Source: an uncultured Oxalobacteraceae bacterium
Lineage (GTDB): Bacteria; Pseudomonadota; Gammaproteobacteria; Burkholderiales; Burkholderiaceae
Assembly: GCA_946478765.1 (NCBI GenBank)
Contig: CAMLDH010000004.1
Span: 1-33,912 of the forward strand
Reading direction: 5' to 3'
DNA: 33,912 nucleotides
Numbering within the stretch: the stretch's first letter is position 1; every line of letters begins with the position of its first letter. The notes beneath the pieces are model-generated. The model was not told the DNA's origin. It did no database searches and saw nothing but the letters and a program-made list of their open reading frames with translations. Positions 1 to 8,956 of this stretch are shown here, in pieces. The translations under genes were made by a program, and so were the position numbers.

Positions 1-796
1 CCCGACCACCTGCCGCCAACGCAAAACATATGGATGGATAGAGCAGCAGGCGATTGCCAAATGCCGGAAAGCGGTCTTTACGACCCATAGCGCCATGCAT
101 GCGTACCAACAGCGATTCCCGGCATCGCTGCATGAAAAATTCACGGTGATTGAAAACGGCTACGATGAAGACGGCTTCAAAAATCCGGAGACCGGCACGC
201 CTCCGGATGTTTCGCCAGCCGGCGGTCCCGTTACCTTGTTGCACAGCGGCGTGCTCTACTCGGAGGGACGCGATCCTTCGTCTTTTTTCGAGGCAATTTC
301 CACGTTGAAGACGCGCGGCGCCACCAATGCCGCATCGCTGCGCGTCATTCTCCGTGCGACCGGAGATGATCCCTATTTCACTGCGCTCGTCAAAAAATAC
401 GCAATCGAAGACATCGTGAAGATAGAACCCGCGATCTCTTACCGTGAAGCCTTGCGGGAAATGCTTGCGGTGGATGGGCTGATTGTTTTTCAGGGCACGC
501 CCTTCAATACGCAAATCCCCGCCAAGATTTACGAGTACTTCCGGGCGAGCAAGCCGATCTTCGGATTGCTCGACCTGTCCGGCGAAACCGCCCGCGTGCT
601 CGGCGCGGCCGGATTCCATGACATGGCGCCGATAGCGTCGGCCGGCGCGATCATCCCTGCACTGGAAGGTTTTGTCGCGAAAATCCGGAACGGCAGCGCG
701 TATAGCGCCACGGATGCGATCATCGCCGCATCATCGCGCGAACATCGCGCCAGTGAATTGGCGCACGTCTTCAATCAAGCGGTCGGCTGTCACTGA
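1..796 (+). CDS. Glycosyltransferase, GT4-like (5' end outside window)
   Basis: The reading frame is open from base 2, so the gene begins before the window; the ATG at 95 is internal. The residues before it (a short helix-like stretch ending FTTHSAMHAYQQRFP) fit the N-terminal Rossmann half of a GT-B enzyme. The visible part has a linker reading VIENGYD, then an HSGVLYSEGRDP-type start of the C-terminal half, and an acidic/PAKIYEYF motif (about residues 140-155 of the visible ATG-started part) resembling the donor-nucleotide site of GT4 enzymes. The likely role is transfer of a sugar from a nucleotide donor to the growing EPS repeat unit on the cytoplasmic side of the membrane. Its stop overlaps the start of the flippase gene by one base (TGATG), so the two are probably translationally coupled. 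Donor and acceptor cannot be read from the sequence. Confidence 0.8.
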   Translation, partial: PTTCRQRKTYGWIEQQAIAKCRKAVFTTHSAMHAYQQRFPASLHEKFTVIENGYDEDGFKNPETGTPPDVSPAGGPVTLLHSGVLYSEGRDPSSFFEAISTLKTRGATNAASLRVILRATGDDPYFTALVKKYAIEDIVKIEPAISYREALREMLAVDGLIVFQGTPFNTQIPAKIYEYFRASKPIFGLLDLSGETARVLGAAGFHDMAPIASAGAIIPALEGFVAKIRNGSAYSATDAIIAASSREHRASELAHVFNQAVGCH

Positions 797-2268
797 TGCG
801 GGGTACAGGTCCCACCAGCGTTTTTAAAGGCGCGCTTCTGACCGTGTCGATGCGCTGGACCGATCGCCTGATCGGCTTCATCAGCACGCTGATCCTGGCG
901 CGCCTGCTCGCGCCGCCCGACTTCGGCATTATCGCGATGGCATCGCTGGTGGTCGGCCTGGTGGACGTGCTTCTGGCGCTCGGCGTTAATGTCGCACTGA
1001 TCCAGAACCGTAACGCGACGCCGGCCCACTACAACACCGCGTGGACGCTGCGCCTTGCCCAGTCGGCTGTCGCGACACTGGTGGTATTCCTGGTCGCGCC
1101 GCGCGCGGCAATCTATTTCAATGATCCGCGCATCATTCCTGTGCTCCGCTTCATGGCCCTCGGCATGCTGCTGGTCGGCATGGAGAACATCGGGATCATC
1201 ACGTTTCAGAAGGAAATGCGCTTCGGCCTGGATTTCCGCTTCGTGTTCCTCAAACGCATCGTCGGTTTTCTTGCCACCATCGTCGCAGCATGGCTCTTGC
1301 GCAGTTATTGGGCGCTGGTGATCGGCACGCTGGCCGGCCGGAGTTTCGGCGTGCTGCTGAGTTATCGCATGCATCCGATGCGGCCCCGCTTCAGCCTTGA
1401 AAAGATGAAAGAAATCTTCTCGGTGTCGCAATGGATGCTGCTCAACAGCCTTGGCAATTACCTCAATCGCAATCTCGACAAGATGCTGGTCGGACGCCGG
1501 GCGAGCGCTGCCATCATGGGCGGCTACACGTTGGCCGATGAAATCTCGAGCATGCCCTCCACCGAGGTTCTGGCCCCGCTCAATCGGGTGCTGTTTCCCG
1601 CATTTGTCGAGGCCAGGCAGGATCTCGCCGAGTTGAAACGGCTGTTCCTTCTGGCGCAGGGCGTGCAAAGCATTCTCGGCATCTCCGCCGGTGTCGGCCT
1701 CGCATTGGTCGCGCACGAAGCGGTGCTGGTGCTGCTCGGCGAAAAATGGCTATTCGTCGCGCCTTTCGTTCAAGTGCTGGCGCTGGCAAATGTCGTGGAG
1801 TCGATCACCACCAGCGGCGGATACGTGCTGATCACGATGGGCCGGGTTCGGAACGCCGCAGCAATTCACTGGCTTCAAGTCATTTTCTTTGCGACGGCGG
1901 TGTTTCTGGTTTGGCCAAACGCCGATGCATTCCAGATCGCTTTGCTCAGGGTTCTTACCGTGCTGATGGGGTTGTTCGTATCGGTCTGGATGCTGATGCA
2001 TACGCTACGGAACGTCCGTTTGCTCGACATCATGCGCTCGGTCTTGCGCCCTCTTTTGGGAACGGGTGTCATGGCGCTCGCGGTAATGTCAATCGGCGAG
2101 GTCATACACCTCGCGCCGCTTGCCACGCTGATCGTGAAAATCGTCACCGGGGTACTGACCTTTCCCACTGCCCTCATGTTGATGTGGTGGGTCGCCGGAA
2201 AACCGGAAGGCGCGGAATCGTATTTGCTGGACAAAGCGCTGGCCATTTTGCAGCATCGGAAAAAATAA
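796..2268 (+). CDS. Wzx/WzxC-type polysaccharide flippase
   Basis: A 490-residue, strongly hydrophobic protein with about 12-14 predicted membrane segments along its length. The N-terminus (RWTDRLIGFISTLILARLL, then PPDFGIIAMASLVVGLVD) has the layout of the polysaccharide transporter (PST/MOP) family that includes WzxC. These proteins flip undecaprenyl-diphosphate-linked oligosaccharide repeat units from the cytoplasmic to the periplasmic leaflet. It overlaps the upstream glycosyltransferase stop by one base, and its own TAA abuts the ATG of the next glycosyltransferase. This points to one transcript devoted to repeat-unit assembly and export. A lipid II flippase role (MurJ) is less likely given the neighbours. 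Confidence 0.88.
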   Translation: MRGTGPTSVFKGALLTVSMRWTDRLIGFISTLILARLLAPPDFGIIAMASLVVGLVDVLLALGVNVALIQNRNATPAHYNTAWTLRLAQSAVATLVVFLVAPRAAIYFNDPRIIPVLRFMALGMLLVGMENIGIITFQKEMRFGLDFRFVFLKRIVGFLATIVAAWLLRSYWALVIGTLAGRSFGVLLSYRMHPMRPRFSLEKMKEIFSVSQWMLLNSLGNYLNRNLDKMLVGRRASAAIMGGYTLADEISSMPSTEVLAPLNRVLFPAFVEARQDLAELKRLFLLAQGVQSILGISAGVGLALVAHEAVLVLLGEKWLFVAPFVQVLALANVVESITTSGGYVLITMGRVRNAAAIHWLQVIFFATAVFLVWPNADAFQIALLRVLTVLMGLFVSVWMLMHTLRNVRLLDIMRSVLRPLLGTGVMALAVMSIGEVIHLAPLATLIVKIVTGVLTFPTALMLMWWVAGKPEGAESYLLDKALAILQHRKK

Positions 2269-3372
2269 ATGACGCCGGTCAAGATAGGATTCGTACTGCT
2301 GTCGAATTCGCGACATCCGATTCCAAGCACCCGTATTGTCGCGCTCAACATGTTTCCGTTCCTGCGCGCGGCGAACTTCGAGCCGCACATTGTTTTCGAG
2401 CCCAGCCAAAGCACCGAAACGCCGGACGTCTCGGGCCTGGCTACACGCCTGGTGGCGCAAGGCTTCCGCATTGTCTTGTTCCAGAAGGTGCACGGCCCCA
2501 GCGTGGAGGAACTCGCGCGCCAGCTTTCCGCGGCCGGCGTCAAAACCGTCTACAGTGTGTGCGACCTAGTGAACGTCGCGATGTCGAGCGCAACCGACGC
2601 CACGATCGTCGTCACCGACTATCTGATGCATCTGTATCCACCGACCCTGCACGCGAAGATGCACGTGGTGCACGACGGTATAGAACATCCGGAGGTATGC
2701 AGGACGGATTCGGACTCGACGTCAGGCCGCGGTTCGCGCCGCCATCCGCTGCGTGCAGTGCTGGTCACATCAGCGGAACTGGATCGGCTACCGGTGATAA
2801 GCACGCCTCCCGATTGGCTCGAAGTGACCATTGTGGGGCGGTATCCTGCTCCCGGACAAATTCTGCAACGCATGATGGAAGCGCGCTGGAAGCTGCTCAG
2901 CCAGCGGAACACGCAACAACGCCTGGCATACCTGCGTTTTTTGGCAAACCGCCGCATTCACTGCGTAAGTTGGGACCCTATCGGCGTCTACAATACAATG
3001 CGGCGAGCCGACATCGGCATCATCCCGATTGAAACCTCATCCACGGAGGACTCCGGCCTGGCGCAAACCCGTTGGAAAGTCAAATCGGAAAACCGATTGA
3101 CCATGAAAATGTGTGTCGGCTTGCCGGTAATCGCAACACCGATACCGGCCTACGAATCAGTGATAGAACAAGGGCAAAATGGTTTTCTGGCACGCTCACG
3201 CCTGGAGTGGATCGAGTATCTCACCCTATTGCGCGACTCGACGGTTCGGCACGCCATCGGTAAAAAGGCAAGGGAATCGGTTTTGCACCGGTATTCCATG
3301 CAAGAACAGGCACGGCGGCTGATCGAAGTTTTAAATGGTCTGACAGGCGTTCACGTTGCACCACAGAGATGA
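2269..3372 (+). CDS. Glycosyltransferase family 4-like protein
   Basis: A 367-residue protein without a signal peptide. The N-terminal half starts VKIGFVLLSNSRHPIPSTRI, a nucleotide-fold beginning. The C-terminal half has a run resembling the GT-B donor site: RRADIGIIPIETS, then KSENRLTMKMCVGLPVIATP and an E residue in YESVIEQGQNGF. The conserved 'pale into a pole, fixed vision of the best-known sugar' steps cannot be assigned, so donor and linkage are unknown. It starts immediately after the flippase stop (no gap) and is the last gene of this co-oriented triplet. A 212-bp gap follows before the deacetylase. It most likely adds one sugar of the EPS repeat unit. Confidence 0.8.
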   Translation: MTPVKIGFVLLSNSRHPIPSTRIVALNMFPFLRAANFEPHIVFEPSQSTETPDVSGLATRLVAQGFRIVLFQKVHGPSVEELARQLSAAGVKTVYSVCDLVNVAMSSATDATIVVTDYLMHLYPPTLHAKMHVVHDGIEHPEVCRTDSDSTSGRGSRRHPLRAVLVTSAELDRLPVISTPPDWLEVTIVGRYPAPGQILQRMMEARWKLLSQRNTQQRLAYLRFLANRRIHCVSWDPIGVYNTMRRADIGIIPIETSSTEDSGLAQTRWKVKSENRLTMKMCVGLPVIATPIPAYESVIEQGQNGFLARSRLEWIEYLTLLRDSTVRHAIGKKARESVLHRYSMQEQARRLIEVLNGLTGVHVAPQR

Positions 3373-3584
3373 GCGCTGCGTACGGGGGACAAGGCGTAGC
3401 GCAAAGATCAATCGTGCACGTATCGATCGCGCCGATTGCGTGCGCGCACCAACTGACGTACTCTTTTAGCTAGTTACACAAAACCAAGATTGTCGATGTA
3501 TTACGCCGTATTCTGAATGAAACTTTTAAATCGGTAAAATTTTCGATATGTCGCGGGATTAAAAAAAAAGAGGGAGGGGCCAAA

Positions 3585-4547
3585 ATGCTGGATGTATTTT
3601 TTACCGTTGACGTCGAAATCTGGTGCGGCGGCTGGAACAATATCGATGAAAAATTCCCACGCGCCTTTCAACAGTATGTGTACGGACAAACGCCAACCGG
3701 GGAGTACGGCTTGCGGTATACCGTCAAACAACTGCAGGAACATGGTTTGTTGGGTGTCTTCTTTATCGAACCCCTGTTTGCCACCCGCTTCGGCTTGGAA
3801 CCACTGGCGGAGATAGTGGGTATTACACGTGACCATGTCCAGGAAGTACAGTTGCACATGCATCCAGAATGGGTAGATGAATCGCATAAACCGTTGATCG
3901 AGCAGGCCAATGGCAAACGACAGTTCATGCGCGACTTCTCACTAGCCGAGCAAACCTCGCTCATTGCCGCAGGCATCAATCTCATCGAGAAAGCAAAAGG
4001 CGGCCGGGTGAATGCGTTTCGGGCAGGCAGTTTTGGCCTCAACCGGGATACGCTTCTCGCACTTGCGGCTAACCAGGTCTCTTTCGACAGCAGCTACAAT
4101 GCGAGCATGTTCGGACCGGACAGCGGCATCATGCCCGGACAAACCCTGATTGAACCTCTCGAATGCGACGGCGTATATGAATATCCCATGACTGTTTTCA
4201 ATGACGGCACACGCTCGTTACGACACGTTCAGTTGGGCGCGTGTTCGATGCGCGAGATGGAAGGCCTGCTTTGGCAGGCACTCGGGTCAAAACGAAAGTC
4301 CTTCCTGATTCTTTCCCACAATTTCGAATTGCTCAATGGTGCCAAAGACCGTGCAGACGAGGTCATGATAAAACGCTTTCGCGATCTTTGCCGCTTCCTG
4401 GATCGAAACCGCGACTGTTTCCGCATGCGCGGATTTCAAGGCCTGGCGCCTGCATTAGCCTCGACCCAGCCAGCGCCCCTGAATTCATCCATCTGGAAAA
4501 CCGGCCACAGGATGCTGGAACAAATCGTGCGACGCAGATATGGCTGA
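3585..4547 (+). CDS. NodB-like polysaccharide deacetylase (CE4-type)
   Basis: A 320-residue protein starting at ATG 3585 behind a strong purine-rich ribosome site (AGGGAGGGG). Motifs of the NodB/CE4 fold are visible: FTVDVE near the N-terminus (D9, E11; catalytic-base/metal region), LHMHPEW with H91 and H93 (metal-binding histidine region), and FRAGSFG with R146 (third motif). CE4 enzymes remove N- or O-acetyl groups from polysaccharide. The motif spacing is looser than in classical chitin deacetylases, so the substrate is open. No signal peptide is evident, which suggests a cytoplasmic step on lipid-linked intermediates or a nucleotide sugar. The last 8 bases overlap the next gene, indicating coupling with the acyltransferase. 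Confidence 0.75.
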   Translation: MLDVFFTVDVEIWCGGWNNIDEKFPRAFQQYVYGQTPTGEYGLRYTVKQLQEHGLLGVFFIEPLFATRFGLEPLAEIVGITRDHVQEVQLHMHPEWVDESHKPLIEQANGKRQFMRDFSLAEQTSLIAAGINLIEKAKGGRVNAFRAGSFGLNRDTLLALAANQVSFDSSYNASMFGPDSGIMPGQTLIEPLECDGVYEYPMTVFNDGTRSLRHVQLGACSMREMEGLLWQALGSKRKSFLILSHNFELLNGAKDRADEVMIKRFRDLCRFLDRNRDCFRMRGFQGLAPALASTQPAPLNSSIWKTGHRMLEQIVRRRYG

Positions 4548-5592
4548 GTTAGTGCACAACCAACATATGGACTATCTCGATGGGTGGCGCGGACTGGCAA
4601 TTGTATTTCTGCTCATCGGACATTTTTACCCGATCCCCGGAATAAATTTTGGCAGCCTGGGGGTAAATCTGTTCTTCGTTCTCTCAGGCTTGCTGATGTC
4701 CAGGCTGTTGTTTGTCAAGTCAGTTCCCATTCCGCTTTTTTATCGACGCCGAATCTCGCGCATCTTCCCGGCTTTTTTTGTATTGCTGGTCGCGATCGTT
4801 GTCATTTTTCTTATCCTGAAAAAGGAGATCAACTGGTCGGAAGTCGCGATGGCTGCATTATTCGTCAATAACTACTTCCCTGGCGAAATCGGAAATGCGG
4901 TAATGCCCTTGGGGCACATCTGGTCTCTGTCGGTAGAGGAGCACGCCTATATTCTCCTGTCGCTGATCGCAATTGCATCACGACAGCGCTGGGCAAACCC
5001 TGTACATGCGGTCGCCTTTTTTACCTGCGTTTTCGCGTTCGCCGGAACAGGATATTGGTTGGCATTCAGCGGCCCCGAGCTTGAATTCGGAATGTGGCTG
5101 CACTCGGAAGTCTCCGCCTATGGGATATTTGTTTCAGCGCTTTTCCTGCTCATCCTGAACAATCGCAAAATCCCCCGGCTGCCTTTACCCGCGTACCCGG
5201 CCTTGATATTGCTCGGCATTGCGCTTCATTGGTGGTCGGTACCCAGCCCGGTACGCACGATTTTCGGTGTCGGGGTGTTGGCATTGACGATCAACCTGCT
5301 CGCCGAAGCACCGCAATCGATGAAGGCTGCGCTCTCGATTCCCCCATTGCGGCATGTGGGAATCCGGTCGTTCTCCCTCTATCTCTGGCAGCAGCCGTTT
5401 TACCTTTTGCATTACCGCGACGGCATGCCGAGCTGGATGGCGCTCGGCTTCGCTATCGCTGCCGGCGTCGCGTCGTTCCATTTGATAGAAAATCCCGTGC
5501 GCCTCTACCTGAATTCCCGTTGGGCCAGAGAAGAAGAACAAGCGGGTGCTCCTGTCGCGCATCCCATTCACAAGCTGGCCAAGCCTGATTGA
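4540..5592 (+). CDS. Acyltransferase 3 family membrane protein (OafA-like)
   Basis: A 350-residue polytopic membrane protein. The N-terminus carries the family signature YLDGWRGLAI followed by LLIGHF, whose histidine is the conserved catalytic one of the acyltransferase-3 family. Later come FYRRRISRIFPAF and HIWSLSVEEHAY, both typical of OafA/YrhL-type O-acyltransferases. These enzymes transfer acetyl or similar acyl groups across the inner membrane onto glycans. ATG 4540 overlaps the deacetylase by 8 bases; an in-frame ATG at 4567, just before the DYLDGWRG motif, is an equally good start. The gene ends 3 bp from the stop of a convergent gene, leaving no room for a separate terminator. Confidence 0.87.
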   Translation: MAELVHNQHMDYLDGWRGLAIVFLLIGHFYPIPGINFGSLGVNLFFVLSGLLMSRLLFVKSVPIPLFYRRRISRIFPAFFVLLVAIVVIFLILKKEINWSEVAMAALFVNNYFPGEIGNAVMPLGHIWSLSVEEHAYILLSLIAIASRQRWANPVHAVAFFTCVFAFAGTGYWLAFSGPELEFGMWLHSEVSAYGIFVSALFLLILNNRKIPRLPLPAYPALILLGIALHWWSVPSPVRTIFGVGVLALTINLLAEAPQSMKAALSIPPLRHVGIRSFSLYLWQQPFYLLHYRDGMPSWMALGFAIAAGVASFHLIENPVRLYLNSRWAREEEQAGAPVAHPIHKLAKPD

Positions 5593-5595
5593 ATT

Positions 5596-6840
5596 TCATT
5601 GATGTTTGCGGCGTGAATCCATTACCAGCGCAGCGGCATCGCTAAACAGTTGCGGATAGACAGCCGCACACGTAGCCCTCTCTCGTTCGATACGCTGACG
5701 GTTTTCATCGAGGTTGGCCGGCGTAAGCGGAAAGCCCATTCCGCCCTTTGCGAACGACTCCTGCGGCTTGCCAAGAAGACGCGACAACACCACGTCACCA
5801 AGCGCCGGTTTGAAGTGACCGGCTTCCCAATACCATTTGGTTGCACTTGTCCTGTCGTCCCTGGATGGAATAATCTCACACTGGAAATTTGAAAAGCCGC
5901 TGAAGTCCCACAGGGTGACATGTGCATCAGGATTTACTTTTTTAATTGCAGCCACTTCTTGCGCGAGCAGCCGTTTCCATTGCTCGAATGCCGACCACAA
6001 ACCGGTCTGCTCAAACATGGCAAGAATCTGCGCATGATACGGATAAATAACCAAATGCAATTCGGTTTTATCTGTTGAACTTGTTTCCAGAATTTTCCGC
6101 AGGTCTTCCATGTCTGGCGAGCCGCCATTCTCCGGCATCGCAAGGCCGCTCGATTTACCAATATAGGTGCTGGCATTCTCCATCGCGCGTTGCTGGAACA
6201 ATGCGTAATACCCCTGCTCGCGCGCATATTTATTGTATTCGAGCAATGGATTGAAGCCGCGCGGCGTCATGGTTTCCGTTTCAGGATGCCGTTGAATTCG
6301 CAAAGTCTCGATCGCATCGGAAGCCGATGCCAGTGAAAAAATCGTATCGAATTTCCAATTCAATTGATCAACCGCATGGACGGATGTCGTGACGCGATTC
6401 GCAGAACCCGCCATCGTCGGGCTCTTCAAAAAATCAAGAAATTCGACACCAAGCACGAGCATCGCGGGCCGCTGTCCCGTGTCGCGCAAATACGCGATGG
6501 CCCTTCTTGCGGTTGACGCCCTGGTACCGGGTATCGCCAGGTTATATGTTGAATATCCGGCTGCCGTAAACCCCGCATAATCAGGATTGAATCCAATTTC
6601 CGCACGTGAATTCCCTAAGATAAATGCATTGGCGCGCGTGGCGCGTGCGCCGGCTAATTTGATCTCTTCCTGGTATCGCGCCGGTACCGGTTTGACATGA
6701 TTGAAGCCGGGGACGTCGATCAGCCGATAGAGGCGATAGGGATCCACCACCACGACCAGCGCAATGGAAAGCGAAGCGCCAATGACAACGACCGCAGCAC
6801 TCCATGACAAGAAGCGAACGAACTCCCGATTGGCGACCAT
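5596..6840 (-). CDS. SGNH-hydrolase-like protein paired with MBOAT (AlgJ/AlgX-like role)
   Basis: A 414-residue protein with one N-terminal hydrophobic segment (about residues 10-32), a signal anchor. The body therefore lies in the periplasm. A block-I-like motif ILGNSRAEIG puts a serine at about residue 78, and WEAGHFKP near residue 338-345 supplies a histidine in the position of the SGNH D/E-x-x-H block. It lies 13 bp downstream of the AlgI-type MBOAT gene on the same strand. In alginate and similar systems, MBOAT proteins pass acyl groups to periplasmic SGNH partners (AlgJ, AlgX), so an O-acetylation role is the best inference. Overall similarity to AlgJ or AlgX is not obvious by eye. It is not a close DltD. 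Confidence 0.6.
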   Translation of the reverse strand: MVANREFVRFLSWSAAVVVIGASLSIALVVVVDPYRLYRLIDVPGFNHVKPVPARYQEEIKLAGARATRANAFILGNSRAEIGFNPDYAGFTAAGYSTYNLAIPGTRASTARRAIAYLRDTGQRPAMLVLGVEFLDFLKSPTMAGSANRVTTSVHAVDQLNWKFDTIFSLASASDAIETLRIQRHPETETMTPRGFNPLLEYNKYAREQGYYALFQQRAMENASTYIGKSSGLAMPENGGSPDMEDLRKILETSSTDKTELHLVIYPYHAQILAMFEQTGLWSAFEQWKRLLAQEVAAIKKVNPDAHVTLWDFSGFSNFQCEIIPSRDDRTSATKWYWEAGHFKPALGDVVLSRLLGKPQESFAKGGMGFPLTPANLDENRQRIERERATCAAVYPQLFSDAAALVMDSRRKHQ

Positions 6841-6853
6841 CGTGTGCTTACCC

Positions 6854-8401
6854 TTAAAACTGAAAATATAAGAATTCCGCCGGACGGCTCAACGATAATA
6901 GACTGCCTATTGTGATGATGCCGATCCAGACCGCCCAGCGGACGTTGGGCCACCAGCTCAGGTATTGCGCAAGTGCGCCGCTCGACGCATCTCTTGCCGA
7001 TTCATAGTCCAACGCCGGATCGAACTTATCCATGAGCTGCTGCGTGTTCGGCAAGAGAAAGGCAATGCCGGCCGCCAGCATCACCCACATGTATGTCTGC
7101 ATGAATCTGGCGCCACCGCCCAGATAAAAAGTGACGCCCCATTGTTCGAGTAAGGGTTTCAGGTTCCCCAAGTGAGCGCCGATCGATTCCGGCAAGCCGA
7201 CACCGAACACCGCCACCATTCCCTGCACAATCATCAGGGCTCTGGTGAAGTCCGTCGCGCGGAAAAACACCCATGCAAAGCAAACTGCGATGAAAGTCAT
7301 CGCAACGCTCAGCCACTTCCAGGCGCGCGTGGAGCCTGAAAAGTTGACGTGCTCGGCAAACGCAATCCATGCATGATTTACCATCAAATACGTGCCGTGC
7401 AACGCCCCCCAGACGACGAAGTTCCATCCCGCGCCATGCCAGAGCCCACCCAGCAACATCGTGGCCATCAAATTGACGTACCGCCGAACCGGTCCTTTGC
7501 GATTGCCGCCGAGCGCAATGTACAAATAGTCGCGCAGAAAACGCGACAACGTCATGTGCCAGCGGCGCCAGAAGTCGATGATATTGGCTGCCTTATACGG
7601 AGAATTGAAGTTAAGCGGCAACTTGATGCCGAATATGCGTGAAAGTCCGATCGCCATATCGGAGTAGCCGGAAAAATCGAAGTACAGTTGAAAAGCATAG
7701 GCCAGCACCCCACCCCATGCGACGAGCAGCGAAGGGGTATCGGTTTTATCGAAAAAGAATGCCGCATGCGGCGCCAGGTTATCGGCGATGAGCACTTTTT
7801 TTGCCAGCCCCACCGCAAAGATGGTGAGGCCGACCGCGATATTTCGTGCAGATAACCGATAAGTCGCGGCTTCGTCGAATTGCGGCATCATTTCCTTGTG
7901 ATGCAACACTGGGCCCGCAATCAGGTGTGGGAAATACGTGACAAACAGAAGATAGTGCACGAATCGGTATTCACGCACCTTGCCTTGATAGGTATCGACC
8001 AGGAACGCGATCTGCGTAAACGTGAAAAAGGAAATGCCGATCGGCAGAATGATGTCGAGAGCAGGCAGTTCTGCCTGCACAATGACGTTAATGCTGGAGA
8101 TACAGAAGTCCGCATATTTGAAATAGGCGAGCAATCCGAAATCGGCAACCACGGCCATCGTCAGCCAGCGCGATCTGGCGGGTCCGGCGGCATGACCGAT
8201 GCGCCATCCCGCCCAATAATTGAAACCGATCGACCCGAGCAAAAGCGGGAGATAGCGTACGCTCCACCACCCGTAGAAAAACAGCGACGCAAATGCCAAC
8301 CAGCCCGCAGCCGCACCCTGACTTTTTCGTGCCAACGCAAAAAAAACGATGGCCGTGACTGGAAAGAAAAGAAAAAGAAAGGTGAAAGAGTTGAAAAGCA
8401 T
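6854..8401 (-). CDS. AlgI-type MBOAT O-acyltransferase
   Basis: A 515-residue polytopic inner-membrane protein starting MLFNSFTFLFLFFPV, the usual N-terminus of AlgI/PatA-type proteins. Conserved MBOAT blocks are visible: PHLIAGPVLHHKEM, FQLYFDFSGYSDMAIG, FWRRWHMTLSRFLRDY (H282) and GGLWHGAGWNFVVWG. H322 in the last block corresponds in position to the essential histidine of AlgI. The family moves acyl groups from a cytoplasmic donor to a periplasmic acceptor protein or glycan. With the adjacent SGNH-like gene it forms a two-gene minus-strand unit for EPS O-acetylation. No strong ribosome site is seen before the ATG. A perfect 8-bp inverted repeat and a long palindrome lie just upstream. Confidence 0.93.
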   Translation of the reverse strand: MLFNSFTFLFLFFPVTAIVFFALARKSQGAAAGWLAFASLFFYGWWSVRYLPLLLGSIGFNYWAGWRIGHAAGPARSRWLTMAVVADFGLLAYFKYADFCISSINVIVQAELPALDIILPIGISFFTFTQIAFLVDTYQGKVREYRFVHYLLFVTYFPHLIAGPVLHHKEMMPQFDEAATYRLSARNIAVGLTIFAVGLAKKVLIADNLAPHAAFFFDKTDTPSLLVAWGGVLAYAFQLYFDFSGYSDMAIGLSRIFGIKLPLNFNSPYKAANIIDFWRRWHMTLSRFLRDYLYIALGGNRKGPVRRYVNLMATMLLGGLWHGAGWNFVVWGALHGTYLMVNHAWIAFAEHVNFSGSTRAWKWLSVAMTFIAVCFAWVFFRATDFTRALMIVQGMVAVFGVGLPESIGAHLGNLKPLLEQWGVTFYLGGGARFMQTYMWVMLAAGIAFLLPNTQQLMDKFDPALDYESARDASSGALAQYLSWWPNVRWAVWIGIITIGSLLSLSRPAEFLYFQF

Positions 8402-8470
8402 GGAGCATTATTCAAGTATTGAAAAATGGCGTTGGCGAAGCATACCAAACGCCACATAAAGTGCACCGGT

Positions 8471-8491
8471 GTTCCGATAGCGCATCGGAAC
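8471..8491. repeat. Perfect 8-bp inverted repeat upstream of MBOAT gene
   Basis: GTTCCGAT and ATCGGAAC flank a 5-base spacer about 70-90 bp upstream of the MBOAT start. It could be an operator or part of a leader hairpin. No T-run follows on either strand, which argues against a simple terminator. Confidence 0.5.
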
Positions 8492-8502
8492 AAGAAACCT
8501 AA

Positions 8503-8660
8503 GGGCCCGCGCAGCAATAAGGTAGGTAATTTGGGGGCCGTAGCGGGATGCAATGCAAGGCGTACGACGCGACGCAGTGCGAGCACTGCTAGCGGCGGAC
8601 AACGCGGCAGTGCGCCCGGTACGGCCAGCAAAATTACCTACCTTATTGCTGCGCGGGTCC
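8503..8660. repeat. Long imperfect palindrome, copy 1 of 3
   Basis: The left arm (8503-8533) and right arm (8629-8660) are almost perfectly complementary over about 30 bp, including CAGCAATAAGGTAGGTAATT against its complement. Inside are the family core pieces GGGATGCAATGCAAGGCG and ACAACGCGGCAGTGCGCCC, which themselves pair imperfectly. At the centre is a 6-bp/4-nt apical hairpin, GCAGTG-CGAG-CACTGC. The element lies between the 3' end of the lipoprotein gene and the MBOAT gene. Copies 2 and 3 are at 13314-13507 and 31253-31411. Confidence 0.88.
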
Positions 8661-8736
8661 TCAACCTCGGTTTCAATAGCAGACGGATTTTACCTGCATG
8701 TACCTTTTCCAAACCAGATGCGCAGCACAGAGCCGA

Positions 8737-8762
8737 CACGCCATCCCCTGGAAGATGGCGTG
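8737..8762. repeat. Hairpin with 9-bp perfect stem
   Basis: CACGCCATC (8737-8745) pairs with GATGGCGTG (8754-8762) around an 8-base loop. It lies in the untranslated stretch after the lipoprotein gene. No T-run follows, so its role is unknown; it could be an mRNA 3'-end stabiliser. Confidence 0.45.
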
Positions 8763-8910
8763 GCGCAGAATACTACGCGCACGCAGATAAGTCGATGGAC
8801 TGGCGGGATGGGATGCCGGAAGGTTTGAGCACAGGAGATATGTCGTGCTTTGGTAGAGGCGCCTGCACCGGAACCGCGTGTCACGGGCTTTCGACACGAA
8901 GCGGGGGTAT

Positions 8911-8943
8911 CTGCCCCGAATGCAACAAACATCTTCGGGGCAG
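8911..8943 (-). terminator. Terminator-like hairpin after the lipoprotein gene
   Basis: CTGCCCCGAA (8911-8920) pairs perfectly with TTCGGGGCAG (8934-8943) around a 13-base loop, starting 13 bp past the lipoprotein stop codon on the minus strand. There is no U-run on the minus-strand transcript, so it may act with Rho or only protect the 3' end. Confidence 0.5.
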
Positions 8944-8956
8944 CTCTCACTTGAGT

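Larger units (their letters stand above)
8402..8956. other. Gene-free interval between lipoprotein and MBOAT genes
   Basis: This 555-bp stretch has no convincing gene. In order it holds a small inverted repeat (8471-8491), the first copy of the long palindromic repeat (8503-8660), a 9-bp-stem hairpin (8737-8745 paired with 8754-8762) and a terminator-like hairpin (8911-8943) just after the lipoprotein stop. ORFs across it on both strands run straight through the palindromes and have no recognisable domain. Confidence 0.7.

Noticed and set aside
790..1716. 308-codon minus-strand ORF opposite the flippase gene
   Set aside because: Composition (His, Gln, Asp, Arg) is what an antisense frame of a membrane protein gives; there is no domain.
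1746..3032. 428-codon plus-strand ORF overlapping the flippase and glycosyltransferase
   Set aside because: Frame-shifted shadow of two well-supported coupled genes, rich in Arg, His and Gly, with no domain.
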